Part shown: positions 1-9,064 of the stretch, one piece after another
Layout: every line of letters starts with the position of its first letter
Numbering within the stretch: the first letter of the stretch is position 1
NCBI RefSeq assembly: GCF_017798205.1
Contig: NZ_CP060010.1
Location: 3,038,001-3,102,000, forward strand
Reading direction: 5' to 3'
DNA length: 64,000 nucleotides
From: Cognatishimia activa
GTDB taxonomy: Bacteria > Pseudomonadota > Alphaproteobacteria > Rhodobacterales > Rhodobacteraceae
The notes under the pieces: generated by a model
What the model was told of the DNA's origin: nothing
The model's database searches: none
Seen by the model: only the letters and a program-made list of their open reading frames with translations
Made by a program: the position numbers and the translations under genes

Positions 1-842
1 AGATCCTTGCTGGTTGAAGAAATCACACGCAAATCCACCTTGATCTTGTCGCTGCCACCAACGCGGGTGAAACTTTGGTCAACCAAAACGCGCAGGATCT
101 TGGTCTGCGTGCCCAAAGGCATATCAGCGACCTCGTCGAAATAGACAGAGCCACCATTGGCCTGTTCCAAGAGGCCCGCCTCAACGCCACGCTCTAGGCT
201 TTCGCGGCCAAAGAGCACCTCTTCTACACGATCCGGCTCCACGCCCGCACAATTCACAGTCACAAAAGGTGCAGACGCCCGCAGGGAGTTCTGATGAATG
301 AACCGCGCGGCCAGTTCTTTGCCCGACCCAGACGGGCCCGACAGCATCACACGGCCGTTGGACTTGGTCACCTTATCCAAATTGCCAACCATCGTCCGGA
401 AGGCCGCAGAATCCCCGATCATCTCGGTCGGCTTGCCATCCTGCTGCTTGAGCTCGCTGTTCTCACGACGCAACCGGCTGGTCTCCATCGCGCGGCGCAC
501 AACCACCATGAGCTGGTCAATGTTGAAGGGCTTCTCGATGAAATCATAAGCCCCCTGTTTGATCGCAGCCACCGCGATCTCGATATTGCCATGTCCGGAA
601 ATGATCACAATCGGCACATCGGGGTAATCGCGTTTGACGGTCTTGAGGATATCAATCCCGTCCATATTGCTGTCCTTGAGCCAGATATCCAGGATCATCA
701 AAGCGGGCTGGTCAGAGGTGACCTCCTCCATCGCTTCGTCGGAATTTGACGCAAGCCGTGTGCTGTATCCCTCGTCCTTCAGAATATCCGAGATCAATTC
801 CCGGATGTCCCGTTCATCATCGACGATCAGAATGTCTCCCAT
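1..842 (-). CDS. ntrX: NtrX response regulator, 3' end cut by window edge
   Basis: Partner response regulator of the NtrY sensor, controlling nitrogen and redox-linked genes. 280 residues are visible: an N-terminal receiver with phosphoacceptor Asp52 and conserved Lys104, then the start of an AAA+ domain with Walker A GPSGSGKE (about 169-176) and a Walker B-like stretch ending FDEVADMP (about 234-242). The DNA-binding C terminus lies outside the window. The ATG at 842 is five bases after the ntrY stop, so the two are co-transcribed. The AAA+ domain has no GAFTGA loop: between VNCAG and the Walker B strand there is only a short linker. Family assignment is sure from sequence and position; direct sigma-54 activation is unlikely. 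Confidence 0.95.
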   Translation of the reverse strand, partial: MGDILIVDDERDIRELISDILKDEGYSTRLASNSDEAMEEVTSDQPALMILDIWLKDSNMDGIDILKTVKRDYPDVPIVIISGHGNIEIAVAAIKQGAYDFIEKPFNIDQLMVVVRRAMETSRLRRENSELKQQDGKPTEMIGDSAAFRTMVGNLDKVTKSNGRVMLSGPSGSGKELAARFIHQNSLRASAPFVTVNCAGVEPDRVEEVLFGRESLERGVEAGLLEQANGGSVYFDEVADMPLGTQTKILRVLVDQSFTRVGGSDKIKVDLRVISSTSKD

Positions 843-847
843 AGGGT

Positions 848-3103
848 TCACCCTTTTAGTTCCGTTGGTTCTGAGTGCTCTGCCTGCAAAACAGGCAATG
901 TGATTTCCGCCATCGCACCGAAATGTTCGTTCCCCGCAAACACAGGCGCATCGAGCAAAGCCAGCGTACCCCCATGTTCTTCGATGATTTTCTTAACGAT
1001 GGGAAGGCCTAGGCCCGTGCCTTTGTCGCGTGTGGTGACATATGGCTCAAAGAGGCGCGCGCGATCTGCAGGTAGGCCGATGCCATTGTCCATGATGCGG
1101 ATGATGCAGGTCTCGTCCTGGGACTCCAACTGGATACGCACTTCGGGCACGAGCCCCTCTGGCGCACCCTTTTGTTGAAACGTTTCAATAGCTTCGCCCG
1201 CATTTTTGATCAAATTCGTCAGCGCCTGCGAGATCATTGTCGCATCAATATTGGCCGGCAAAACGCCTTCTGGAATGTCCAGATCAAAGCGTACATCCGG
1301 CTGCCCCGCGTCCTGCAAAAGCGCTGCATCGCGTAGAATTTGCGCGACGTCATGCACGCGAAGCTCAGGTTCTGGCATGCGCGCAAACTTGCTGAATTCA
1401 TCGACAATCCGCCGAAGATCCTCAGTTTGTCGCACGATCACATCGGTCATCGACATGAGGCTATCTGAGTCTTCGCCCACTTTTGGCGCGAATTTGCGCT
1501 TGATCCGTTCCGCCGAGAGCTGGATCGGCGTGAGTGGATTTTTGATCTCATGGGCAATCCGGCGGGCCACATCGCCCCAAGCCGCCATACGCTGCGCGGT
1601 GACCAGATCAGTGACGTCATCAAAGGCGACAACATAGCCCTCAAGCCCACCTTCATCCGACCGCCGCGTGGCAAAACGCACCAAAAGATTTTCCTGCTGC
1701 CCGCCTCGGATCACTTTGATTTCCTGCTGAGCGACCTCCTGGCCACCGTCACGCATTTCCTCAAAGAGACCGGTGAATTCTGGGATCGACACGGCCAAAG
1801 GCGTCGCGCGATGGGAGCCGTCCCAATGCAACAATCGCTGTGCCGAACGGTTGGCAAAGGTGATCTGCCCGTCATTGTCCAATCCCACAACACCTGAGGT
1901 GACCGAGGTCAGCACAGAGTCAAACAGCCGCTGACGCCGTTCAATCTGTGTCGTGTTGTCCAATAGCGTCTGGCGCTGACCTTTCAGTTGCCGCGTCATC
2001 TGGTTGAAGTAGCGCCCGAGCATAGCGATCTCGTCGTCGCCATCCTCTTCGACAACCTGCACGTCCAGATCACCTGCCCCAACGCGCTGCGCCGCACTGG
2101 CCAGACGGCCCACAGGACGCGAGAGACGCTCGGCAAACCACAGCCCCATCCAAATCGCAGCAAGGATCAAAATGACTGCAAAACCGATATAGATCAGGCC
2201 ATACTCAAACAACACGCGGCCACGGTCCTCTTCCAATTGGGTATAGAGGTTCGCGGTTTCACGGGTCTCGTCCAACAGCGCAAAGATCTCGCCATCGACT
2301 TCGCGGCTGACATAAAGATAGCGATCCACGAACGCGTCCAGATGCACCAAGGCACGCAGCTCGTTCTGTTCTAGATCGCGAATGATCACGATGCCATCGT
2401 CACGCGCGGCCGAGATTTGTTCGTCAGATGGCTGCTCAAAATCAAAGAGGTAGGATCGGTCGCCCCGCGCCAAGAGCTCTCCGGTGCCATCAACCACAAA
2501 GGCTTCGCGCAAGCCGCGCTGGATGCTCGTTTGCGCTTCAGACAGCATCTGACGCAGATCGCCACGCGTGAACAGCGTTCCAGAGGAGCGTTTTACCGTG
2601 TTCAGAAAATCCGCCACGATGAACACATCCGTTTCCAGATCACGGATATGCTCTGCTTCATAAGCATGGGCCGCGGACACCGAATTGCCGACCACGCGAC
2701 TTACACGGTCTGAAAACCACCCCTCAAGGCCGATATTGATAGTCAACCCCGCAAAAATCGCGACTGTGACCGCAGGCACGAGCGCCATAGAAGCAAAGGC
2801 TCCGGTCAGCCGCATGTGCAATCTTGACCCCGCCGACCGAGACCGGCGCGAGGCCACAATCCGCACCAAGCGCTGCAGCACAAGCGCCGCCACTGCCAGC
2901 ACATATACGAGATCCGTCAGCAGAATGACGCGCAGCGAGGTTGTGGAAGATCCCTGATCGAAGGGACCGAAAATCAGAAAGGTCGCGACGGCCAGAATTG
3001 GCCCCATAAAGACCACACCAAAGGTGGCGAGATTCTGCGCACGCCGCTGTCGGCGCAGGCGCAGGAAGCGCAACCAATGTGTTGCGTTTACACCAGTCGC
3101 CAC
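848..3103 (-). CDS. ntrY: NtrY nitrogen-responsive sensor histidine kinase
   Basis: Membrane sensor kinase that phosphorylates NtrX. 751 residues: hydrophobic segments near 25-48, 59-83 and 97-124, an extracytoplasmic sensor region (about 125-300), another membrane helix (about 301-323), a HAMP domain, a PAS domain (about 390-500) and a kinase core with H-box His518 in AHEIKNPLTP, then the ATPase G-boxes (DNGIGLP, GTGLGLPI). The start is GTG at 3103 with GAGAG just upstream. It lies 100 bp downstream of ntrC in the same direction, the typical alphaproteobacterial ntrBC-ntrYX arrangement. Confidence 0.96.
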   Translation of the reverse strand: MATGVNATHWLRFLRLRRQRRAQNLATFGVVFMGPILAVATFLIFGPFDQGSSTTSLRVILLTDLVYVLAVAALVLQRLVRIVASRRSRSAGSRLHMRLTGAFASMALVPAVTVAIFAGLTINIGLEGWFSDRVSRVVGNSVSAAHAYEAEHIRDLETDVFIVADFLNTVKRSSGTLFTRGDLRQMLSEAQTSIQRGLREAFVVDGTGELLARGDRSYLFDFEQPSDEQISAARDDGIVIIRDLEQNELRALVHLDAFVDRYLYVSREVDGEIFALLDETRETANLYTQLEEDRGRVLFEYGLIYIGFAVILILAAIWMGLWFAERLSRPVGRLASAAQRVGAGDLDVQVVEEDGDDEIAMLGRYFNQMTRQLKGQRQTLLDNTTQIERRQRLFDSVLTSVTSGVVGLDNDGQITFANRSAQRLLHWDGSHRATPLAVSIPEFTGLFEEMRDGGQEVAQQEIKVIRGGQQENLLVRFATRRSDEGGLEGYVVAFDDVTDLVTAQRMAAWGDVARRIAHEIKNPLTPIQLSAERIKRKFAPKVGEDSDSLMSMTDVIVRQTEDLRRIVDEFSKFARMPEPELRVHDVAQILRDAALLQDAGQPDVRFDLDIPEGVLPANIDATMISQALTNLIKNAGEAIETFQQKGAPEGLVPEVRIQLESQDETCIIRIMDNGIGLPADRARLFEPYVTTRDKGTGLGLPIVKKIIEEHGGTLALLDAPVFAGNEHFGAMAEITLPVLQAEHSEPTELKG

Positions 3104-3203
3104 GAAGCTCTCTCACTAGATACTGTGACCGCCAAGCGTATCACTCCCACATTCAGTGGCAAACCGACCTCATGCGCCCGATTTGCCACGCGTTGTGGCA
3201 GTT

Positions 3204-4571
3204 TTACATCAACTTTCTGCGCCGTGTCACGTGAATATCGAGATCGGTGATTTTCTTACGCAGGGTATTCCGGTTGATCCCCAACAGATCCGCGCATTTC
3301 GCCTGATTTCCCCCGGTCGCATCCAACGCGATTTCAATCAGGGGCAGCTCGATTTCTTTAAGGATCCGCCCATAGAGCCCCGGAGGCGGCAGCATATTGC
3401 CGTGCAGGTCAAAGTACCGCTTCAAATGGCGCGCAACAGAGCCCGACAACTTCTCGCTCTCACCACCGCTCAGCAACGGCACGGCCTCAGGCTGGGTGCC
3501 CAGAACGGTTTCCGCCTCGGATTGCGAAATCTCTTCGCCCCGCGCAGTCAGAACCAGCCGTTTCACCGCATTCTCAAGCTGGCGCACGTTGCCGGGCCAA
3601 CTATAGGCGCGGAACAACTCGCGCGCGTCCTCAGAGAACACCCGCATCGAGGCACCATCACGTTCCAGTCGCGCGAGGAAGTAGTCGACCAAGAGTGGGA
3701 TATCATCCACCCGCTCGCGCAGCGACGGCACGACCAGATTGGCCCCATTCAACCGATAGAAAAGATCCTGACGCATGGTGCCCTTTTCGACCGCATTCAT
3801 CAGATCAACCTGGCTGGTCGCCATGAACCGAGGATTGTGATCGCCCGGATTGTCCATCATGCGCACAACGCGGGCTTGGGTTTCACTGTCCAGGTTCGAG
3901 ACCTCGTCGAATACGACAGTACCGCCTTTCGCACGCGCGAGAACCCGTGCCGGGCCTTCCAGATCTGTAAGATCGGAGGCTGTGACTGTGATAAACGGCA
4001 ACGTGCGGCGATCCGAGAAGTCGTGGATTTCCTTGGCAATCAGAGACTTACCCGTGCCAGATTCCCCGGATATCAAAACCGGCAGATCCGTATTCATCAC
4101 CCGCGCAACCAAACGATAGAGCGATTGCATGACAGGTGTGCGCCCCACCAAAGGCAGCTCATCGGGGCGGTCATTCTCATCCGCCGCAGGCGCTGCCGCC
4201 ACGCGGCGCTTTTCGCTCAGGGCCTTCGCTGTACGCTTCATCAGGTCGGGCAAATCAAACGGTTTGGGCAGATAATCGTAGGCCTCGGCCTCGGCTGCCT
4301 GAATGGCCGTCATGATCGTGTTTTGCGCCGAAATCACGATGACCGGCAACTGCGGGCGGTCCTCGGAAATCTTGGGCAGCATCTCGAGCCCATTGCCATC
4401 GGGCATCATCACATCGGTGATCACCACATCACCTTTGCCCTCGCCCACCCAACGCATCAACGTGGTCAGCGAACTTGTGGCATGCACCTTACACCCCGCG
4501 CGCGTCAGCGCTTGGGTTAACACGGTGCGAATCGTACGGTCGTCATCAGCAACAAGGACGGTTCCATCCAT
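3204..4571 (-). CDS. ntrC: NtrC nitrogen regulator lacking the GAFTGA loop
   Basis: Response regulator for nitrogen limitation, phosphorylated by NtrB. 455 residues: receiver with Asp53 and Lys103, AAA+ ATPase with Walker A GESGTGKS (169-176) and Walker B GTVVFDEV (217-224), and a C-terminal Fis-type helix-turn-helix (about 413-455). The segment between Walker A and B is shortened: the GAFTGA loop that contacts sigma-54 is absent, and the chain runs from TVTASDL directly into [12 protein letters not shown]. Rhodobacter capsulatus NtrC is known to activate sigma-70 RNA polymerase, and this protein fits that type. Three bases separate it from ntrB. Confidence 0.96.
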   Translation of the reverse strand: MDGTVLVADDDRTIRTVLTQALTRAGCKVHATSSLTTLMRWVGEGKGDVVITDVMMPDGNGLEMLPKISEDRPQLPVIVISAQNTIMTAIQAAEAEAYDYLPKPFDLPDLMKRTAKALSEKRRVAAAPAADENDRPDELPLVGRTPVMQSLYRLVARVMNTDLPVLISGESGTGKSLIAKEIHDFSDRRTLPFITVTASDLTDLEGPARVLARAKGGTVVFDEVSNLDSETQARVVRMMDNPGDHNPRFMATSQVDLMNAVEKGTMRQDLFYRLNGANLVVPSLRERVDDIPLLVDYFLARLERDGASMRVFSEDARELFRAYSWPGNVRQLENAVKRLVLTARGEEISQSEAETVLGTQPEAVPLLSGGESEKLSGSVARHLKRYFDLHGNMLPPPGLYGRILKEIELPLIEIALDATGGNQAKCADLLGINRNTLRKKITDLDIHVTRRRKLM

Positions 4572-4574
4572 GAC

Positions 4575-5654
4575 TTAAGTCTCCTTCGCAGGAATGAGGT
4601 TTTTAGGGGCGCGGGGTAGAGAGATGCGGAACACCGTCTTGCCTGGCACAGAATCCACCGAGATCCAGCCCCCGTGATCAGAGATAATTTTACTCACCAA
4701 CGCGAGGCCAAGCCCCGTACCGTTTTCACGCCCCGAGACAAAGGGATCAAAGATGTCGCCCTTGATGTCCTGAGGCAATCCTGGGCCATCGTCGATGACC
4801 TCAATTTGGAGCGGCAGCGACTGGCCCGAGCCGTCATTGCGCCGCAGCCTGAAGCTATGCTCAAAGTAGGACCTCAGACGAATTATGCCTGACTTTCCAG
4901 CAGCTTCTGAGGCGTTCTTCAACAGGTTCAGAATGACCTGCAAGAGCTGATCGCTGTCGCCCAAAGCAAAAGGCAGCGAGGGATCGTACTCTTCCTTGAT
5001 GGTCATATGCGCGCCAAAACCCAAGAGCGCAGACCGGCGCGCGCGGTCCAGAACGTCGTGGATATTCACCGCCGTATGGGCGGGTGGCTGTAGGTTGCCG
5101 AACTGCTCGACCTGCTCCAGCAGCTTCACAATCCGGCGGCTTTCTTCGACGATCAGATCGGTCAGCTCCAGATCCTCGGGCTTCAGGTTCATCGACAAAA
5201 GCTGAGCCGCACCGGTGATCCCCGCCAGAGGATTCTTGATCTCATGCGCCAGCATTTCCGCCATGCCGATCGCGGATTTCGCGGCGTTCTTCACGCTTTC
5301 TGAAATCGAGACACGGCTTGCCAACTCCTGAGGCTCAAACAGGAACAACATGTCTCCGTCGGACCCCTGAACTGGCGCGATTTGCAGATTGCATTGCATG
5401 GGGGGCGCGTTGCCGGTGCCTACGTCCGCGTCATTCACAAACAGCGAGGAATTCTGCTTGCGCGCCCGGGCAAAGGCCTGCTCTAGCGGCGCATCAATCG
5501 CGATGCGATCCCAGACCGGCGTGCCTTTGATCGACTTGGCAGAGGCATTCAGGAACACCTCGGCCACCCCGTTGATATCCTGAATACAGTCATCCTTGTC
5601 GACCATGATCGCGGGGATCGGCAGCGAGGCCCAGAGCGCTGAATCTGACATCAT
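4575..5654 (-). CDS. ntrB: NtrB nitrogen sensor histidine kinase
   Basis: Cytoplasmic histidine kinase/phosphatase acting on NtrC, normally controlled by PII proteins. 359 residues: an N-terminal PAS domain (about 8-105), H-box with His137 in AHEIKNPLAG, N-box LNLLKNASEA, and G-boxes DDGPGLP and GTGLGLALV. No transmembrane segment is visible, as usual for NtrB. Its ATG overlaps the dusB stop codon (ATGA), implying translational coupling in a nifR3-ntrB-ntrC operon. Confidence 0.96.
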   Translation of the reverse strand: MMSDSALWASLPIPAIMVDKDDCIQDINGVAEVFLNASAKSIKGTPVWDRIAIDAPLEQAFARARKQNSSLFVNDADVGTGNAPPMQCNLQIAPVQGSDGDMLFLFEPQELASRVSISESVKNAAKSAIGMAEMLAHEIKNPLAGITGAAQLLSMNLKPEDLELTDLIVEESRRIVKLLEQVEQFGNLQPPAHTAVNIHDVLDRARRSALLGFGAHMTIKEEYDPSLPFALGDSDQLLQVILNLLKNASEAAGKSGIIRLRSYFEHSFRLRRNDGSGQSLPLQIEVIDDGPGLPQDIKGDIFDPFVSGRENGTGLGLALVSKIISDHGGWISVDSVPGKTVFRISLPRAPKNLIPAKET

Positions 5655-6649
5655 GCCGCGCTCCTTTCAGGGCCCGCACCCAAGGCGTCGGGCAAAAGCC
5701 GCATCACCTCGGCCGGTGTTTTCGCCGTTAAAACTGCTGTGCGCAAAGGCTTGTCGCAGCCTGCTTCGTCCATGTACCATCCCAAATGTTTACGCGCGAC
5801 TTTGACGCCCAAAGGCGTGCCGTAGAAACTGAGCATCGCGTCATAATGCTCTGATACCATTTGAATAAATTCGTCAGCGCTGGGGATTTCCGGTATCGCC
5901 GCTCCATAGATCTCTGACGCGACCACCGCAGGCAGCCAAGGCCGCCCTTGCACGCCGCGCCCCAACATTACGCCATCCGCGCCGGACTGCCTCAACGCCT
6001 CTTTGGCCGTCACCGTGTCCACAATGTCGCCATTCGCAATGACTGGAATGTCGACAGCCTCTTTGACCTTAGAAATCGCGCCCCAATCCGCCGCGCCCTT
6101 ATAGAATTGACACCGCGTGCGCCCGTGGATCGTCACCATCTGAATGCCAACCGCCTCAGCCCGCGCCACCAGCTCGGGCGCATTGAGCATGTCATCATCC
6201 CAGCCCAAACGGGTTTTCAGCGTCACCGGCACATTCACCGCCTCAACCACAGCTTCGATCAAGGAAATCGCCAGATCCGGCTCGCGCATCAGAGCCGAGC
6301 CTGACGCGCCTGCCCCGCTGGTGCTTGTCACTTTCTTGGCGGGACAGCCCATATTGATGTCAATGATCCGCGCGCCATTGGCCTCGGCCATTTTCGCGGC
6401 CTCAGCCATCCAATAGGCCTCGCATCCCGCGATCTGCACAGAGGTGCCCGCAACGCCAAACCCAAGCTCGGCTTTCTCACGGACACCCGGCTTAGCGTTA
6501 ATCAAATCCTGAGACGCGATCATTTCAGACACGACTAAACCCGCGCCAAAGCGCGCAACCAACTCCCGAAACGGCAGATCGGTGATTCCAGCCAACGGCG
6601 CCAAAAAGACCGGCGGATCCAGAATTATGTCGTTGAGTCGAATGCTCAC
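5651..6649 (-). CDS. dusB: tRNA-dihydrouridine synthase DusB (NifR3)
   Basis: FMN-dependent reductase that makes dihydrouridine in tRNA. 332 residues form a TIM barrel; the catalytic cysteine is in NMGCPAKKV, followed by the substrate-loop region TSTSGAGASGSALM, and phosphate-binding motifs include ANGDI and GADGVMLGRG. The start is GTG at 6649, with AAGGA about eight bases upstream. It is the first gene of the ntr operon; in Rhodobacter capsulatus the same gene was named nifR3 for its position before ntrB. The promoter should lie in the 159-bp divergent gap with ispDF. Confidence 0.95.
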   Translation of the reverse strand: MSIRLNDIILDPPVFLAPLAGITDLPFRELVARFGAGLVVSEMIASQDLINAKPGVREKAELGFGVAGTSVQIAGCEAYWMAEAAKMAEANGARIIDINMGCPAKKVTSTSGAGASGSALMREPDLAISLIEAVVEAVNVPVTLKTRLGWDDDMLNAPELVARAEAVGIQMVTIHGRTRCQFYKGAADWGAISKVKEAVDIPVIANGDIVDTVTAKEALRQSGADGVMLGRGVQGRPWLPAVVASEIYGAAIPEIPSADEFIQMVSEHYDAMLSFYGTPLGVKVARKHLGWYMDEAGCDKPLRTAVLTAKTPAEVMRLLPDALGAGPERSAA

Positions 6650-6808
6650 ATGCGTATTCCTTGTGCAGCGCCTTGAAATTATTCGGAAACACCGCGCTCG
6701 ACAATGAATCGCGCCGGAATTTCGGCTCCAATTTAAGCATGTGCCTATTTTTTAGGCAACACACCTAGGTCGATTGCGCAAAGCCTGATCTGGTCATAGA
6801 CAGGCCCT

Positions 6809-7951
6809 ATGAGTGAGCAGCACCAGAAAACAATTGCCCTGATCGTCGCCGCAGGCCGAGGCACGCGCGCCGGAGGGGCATTACCCAAACAATGGCAGCC
6901 TCTGGCGGGTCGCCGCGTGGCGGACTGGGCGCTCAAGGCTTTCCGAAACCATCCAAAGGTGGACGAGAGTCTGCTGGTCGTACACCCTGATGATGCACAG
7001 TTTTATGACAGCCTGGATGTAAAAACCGTGCATGGCGGCGCAACGCGTGATGCATCGGTGCGCGCGGGGCTCGAGGCTTTGGTTGGGACGGGCGCGACTC
7101 ATGTCCTTATTCACGATGTGGCGCGCGCAACGGTGCCGGAACATGTGATTACAGGTGTGATCGACGCCCTGAAAACCAGCAAGGCCGCGGCCCCTGCCTT
7201 GGCGGTCTCGGATGCGCTTTGGCGGGGTGAAGACGGTCAGGTCTCGGGCACGCAAAATCGCGCAGGTCTATTCCGCGCACAAACCCCGCAAGGGTTTGAT
7301 TTTGAAACCATTCTGGCAGCGCATCGATCCTTTCACGGGCAAGCGGCTGATGACGTCGAGGTCGCACGCGCGACTGGCGTAAACGTCACGATCACCGAAG
7401 GCGACGAGGCCAATCTGAAAATTACAACGCCCGGGGATTTCGCCCGCGCGGAACGCATTTTGCGAGGGACTATGGATATTCGACTGGGCAACGGCTTTGA
7501 CGTGCATGCCTTTGAAGAGGGTGATCATGTTGTGCTTTGCGGGGTCACGCTCCCGCACGACAAAGCGCTCAAGGGGCACTCAGACGCCGATGTTGGCATG
7601 CATGCGGTTACAGACGCGATCTATGGCGCGCTGGCGGAAGGTGACATTGGGCGGCATTTCCCCCCAAGCGAGATGGAGTGGAAAGACGCCGACAGCGCGA
7701 TTTTCCTGAAACATGCGGTGGATCTGGCAGCGTCCAAAGGGTTCACGGTCAGCAATATTGACTGCACCCTGATCTGCGAGCGCCCCAAGATCGGGCCGAA
7801 TGCCGCTAAGATGATCTCGCGGATGGCAGAGCTGATGGATATGGACGAAGACCGCGTCAGCATCAAAGCCACCACCAGCGAACGCCTTGGCTTTACAGGC
7901 CGCGAAGAAGGCATCGCAGCCCTCGCCACCGCGACATTGGTGAAATCATGA
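6809..7951 (+). CDS. ispDF: bifunctional IspD/IspF isoprenoid enzyme
   Basis: Two steps of the MEP isoprenoid pathway in one chain: CDP-ME cytidylyltransferase (IspD, residues 1-221) and 2-C-methyl-D-erythritol 2,4-cyclodiphosphate synthase (IspF, about 222-380). The IspD glycine-rich motif [13 protein letters not shown] is near the N terminus. The IspF half starts at Met222 with metal ligands Asp231 and His233 in GFDVHAF, then [10 protein letters not shown]. Such fusions are common in alphaproteobacteria. The gene heads a tight operon: pgpA overlaps its stop by four bases. Confidence 0.97.
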   Translation: MSEQHQKTIALIVAAGRGTRAGGALPKQWQPLAGRRVADWALKAFRNHPKVDESLLVVHPDDAQFYDSLDVKTVHGGATRDASVRAGLEALVGTGATHVLIHDVARATVPEHVITGVIDALKTSKAAAPALAVSDALWRGEDGQVSGTQNRAGLFRAQTPQGFDFETILAAHRSFHGQAADDVEVARATGVNVTITEGDEANLKITTPGDFARAERILRGTMDIRLGNGFDVHAFEEGDHVVLCGVTLPHDKALKGHSDADVGMHAVTDAIYGALAEGDIGRHFPPSEMEWKDADSAIFLKHAVDLAASKGFTVSNIDCTLICERPKIGPNAAKMISRMAELMDMDEDRVSIKATTSERLGFTGREEGIAALATATLVKS

Positions 7952-8436
7952 GCAAATTCATCGCGACTGTCTTTTATGTCGGCTACCTGCGTCCTGCACC
8001 GGGCACTTGGGGGTCTTTGGCTGGGGTGCTCTTTGCCTTGATCATTCAAATTTTTGGCGGCTTTCCGACTTTGGTCGCTGCCACTGTCATTGTATTCCTC
8101 ATCGGCTGGTGGGCCACCGCGGCCATGACGCGCGGCAGTGACAATCACGACCCCAGCGAGGTTGTCGTCGACGAAGTCGTCGGCCAATGGATCGCGCTAT
8201 TTGTCGTAAGCTATGGCACTTGGAAAATGGACCTCCCTGCCCTTGCCATGTATCCTGGCTGGATTGCAGGCTTTTTCTTCTTCCGCCTCTTTGACATTTG
8301 GAAACCCTCTATTGTCGGTTGGGCCGACCGTCGCGGAGACGCCTTGGGCGTGATGCTGGATGACGTCTTTGCGGGTGTCTTCGCAGCCATCGCGGTCACC
8401 ATATTGGGTGGCCTCTATCACATGGTGATCCTGTGA
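7948..8436 (+). CDS. pgpA: phosphatidylglycerophosphatase A
   Basis: Membrane enzyme that dephosphorylates phosphatidylglycerol phosphate to phosphatidylglycerol. 162 residues with the family motifs [11 protein letters not shown] near the N terminus and VVDEVVGQW near residue 74, plus hydrophobic helices around residues 25-55, 90-115 and 138-160. The ATG overlaps the ispDF stop (ATGA), and its own stop overlaps the GTG start of the next gene, so all three are probably translationally coupled. Confidence 0.94.
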   Translation: MSKFIATVFYVGYLRPAPGTWGSLAGVLFALIIQIFGGFPTLVAATVIVFLIGWWATAAMTRGSDNHDPSEVVVDEVVGQWIALFVVSYGTWKMDLPALAMYPGWIAGFFFFRLFDIWKPSIVGWADRRGDALGVMLDDVFAGVFAAIAVTILGGLYHMVIL

Positions 8437-8906
8437 CACTCGCCGAAGACCTCCTAGCGATCGCCAAAGCCAAAGGCGTGGTGATCGCGACAGCCGAAAG
8501 CTGCACTGGCGGGATGGTCTCGGCAGCGATCACTGACGTCGCGGGATCTTCGGCGATCCTTGATCGGGGATTTGTCACCTACACCAATGACGCGAAAATC
8601 CAGATGCTCGGCGTGTCACCTGCAACCCTTGACGCCCATGGGGCCGTGTCAGAGCAGGTCGCACGCGAAATGGCCGAGGGCGCCGTTGCGCATAGCAATG
8701 CCACCATCGCCGTCTCGATCACGGGGATCGCAGGCCCCGGTGGTTCCGAGTTTAAACCCGAAGGTCGCGTCTGTTTTGGCATCACTTCGAAAACCGAAAC
8801 CATCACAGAAACGGTGGAATTTGGGGCAATCGGGCGAAATAATGTGCGGGATTCGGCCAGAAATCACGCCTTGCGCCTGCTAATCACCGCCTCATCTCAA
8901 TTTTGA
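8433..8906 (+). CDS. pncC: CinA C-terminal-domain nicotinamide-nucleotide amidase
   Basis: 157-residue stand-alone CinA C-terminal domain (PncC type), which deamidates nicotinamide mononucleotide to nicotinate mononucleotide in pyridine salvage. Family motifs are ATAESCTGG near residue 20 and SITGIAGPGG near residue 98. There is no N-terminal molybdopterin-binding-like CinA domain, so competence-associated roles should not be assumed. It starts with GTG at 8433 overlapping the pgpA stop, and is the last gene of the ispDF-pgpA operon. Confidence 0.92.
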   Translation: MTLAEDLLAIAKAKGVVIATAESCTGGMVSAAITDVAGSSAILDRGFVTYTNDAKIQMLGVSPATLDAHGAVSEQVAREMAEGAVAHSNATIAVSITGIAGPGGSEFKPEGRVCFGITSKTETITETVEFGAIGRNNVRDSARNHALRLLITASSQF

Positions 8907-8907
8907 T

Positions 8908-8950
8908 TATTTTTTAGCCGTTAGCGGTATTTTTTAGCATATTTTTTAAT
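8908..8950 (+). repeat. three tandem T-tract repeats upstream of amtB
   Basis: TATTTTTTAGC occurs at 8908-8918 and 8928-8938, and TATTTTTTAAT at 8940-8950. They lie between the cinA stop and a TATAAAAT sequence (8967-8974) that could be the amtB -10 element. The 20-bp offset of the first two puts them on the same DNA face. They could be an UP-element-like or bent-DNA activator region, or regulator half-sites; cinA termination is another possibility for the first T-run. Function is inferred. Confidence 0.4.
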
Positions 8951-9064
8951 CATGCCGCAAAACGCATATAAAATAGACACCGCAAACAAAACTGCCGCTT
9001 TGTTTTGCACCTTTCATCCGCTTTGACCCCCTGCAACGGTTCTTAAGAAGATAAGGGGAAGATC

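Noticed and set aside
3156-4520. A 454-codon open frame on the plus strand opposite ntrC
   Set aside because: It is antisense to a clear ntrC, has no recognisable motif, and long antisense frames are expected in GC-rich genomes. The same applies to 45194-46669 and 53035-54876.
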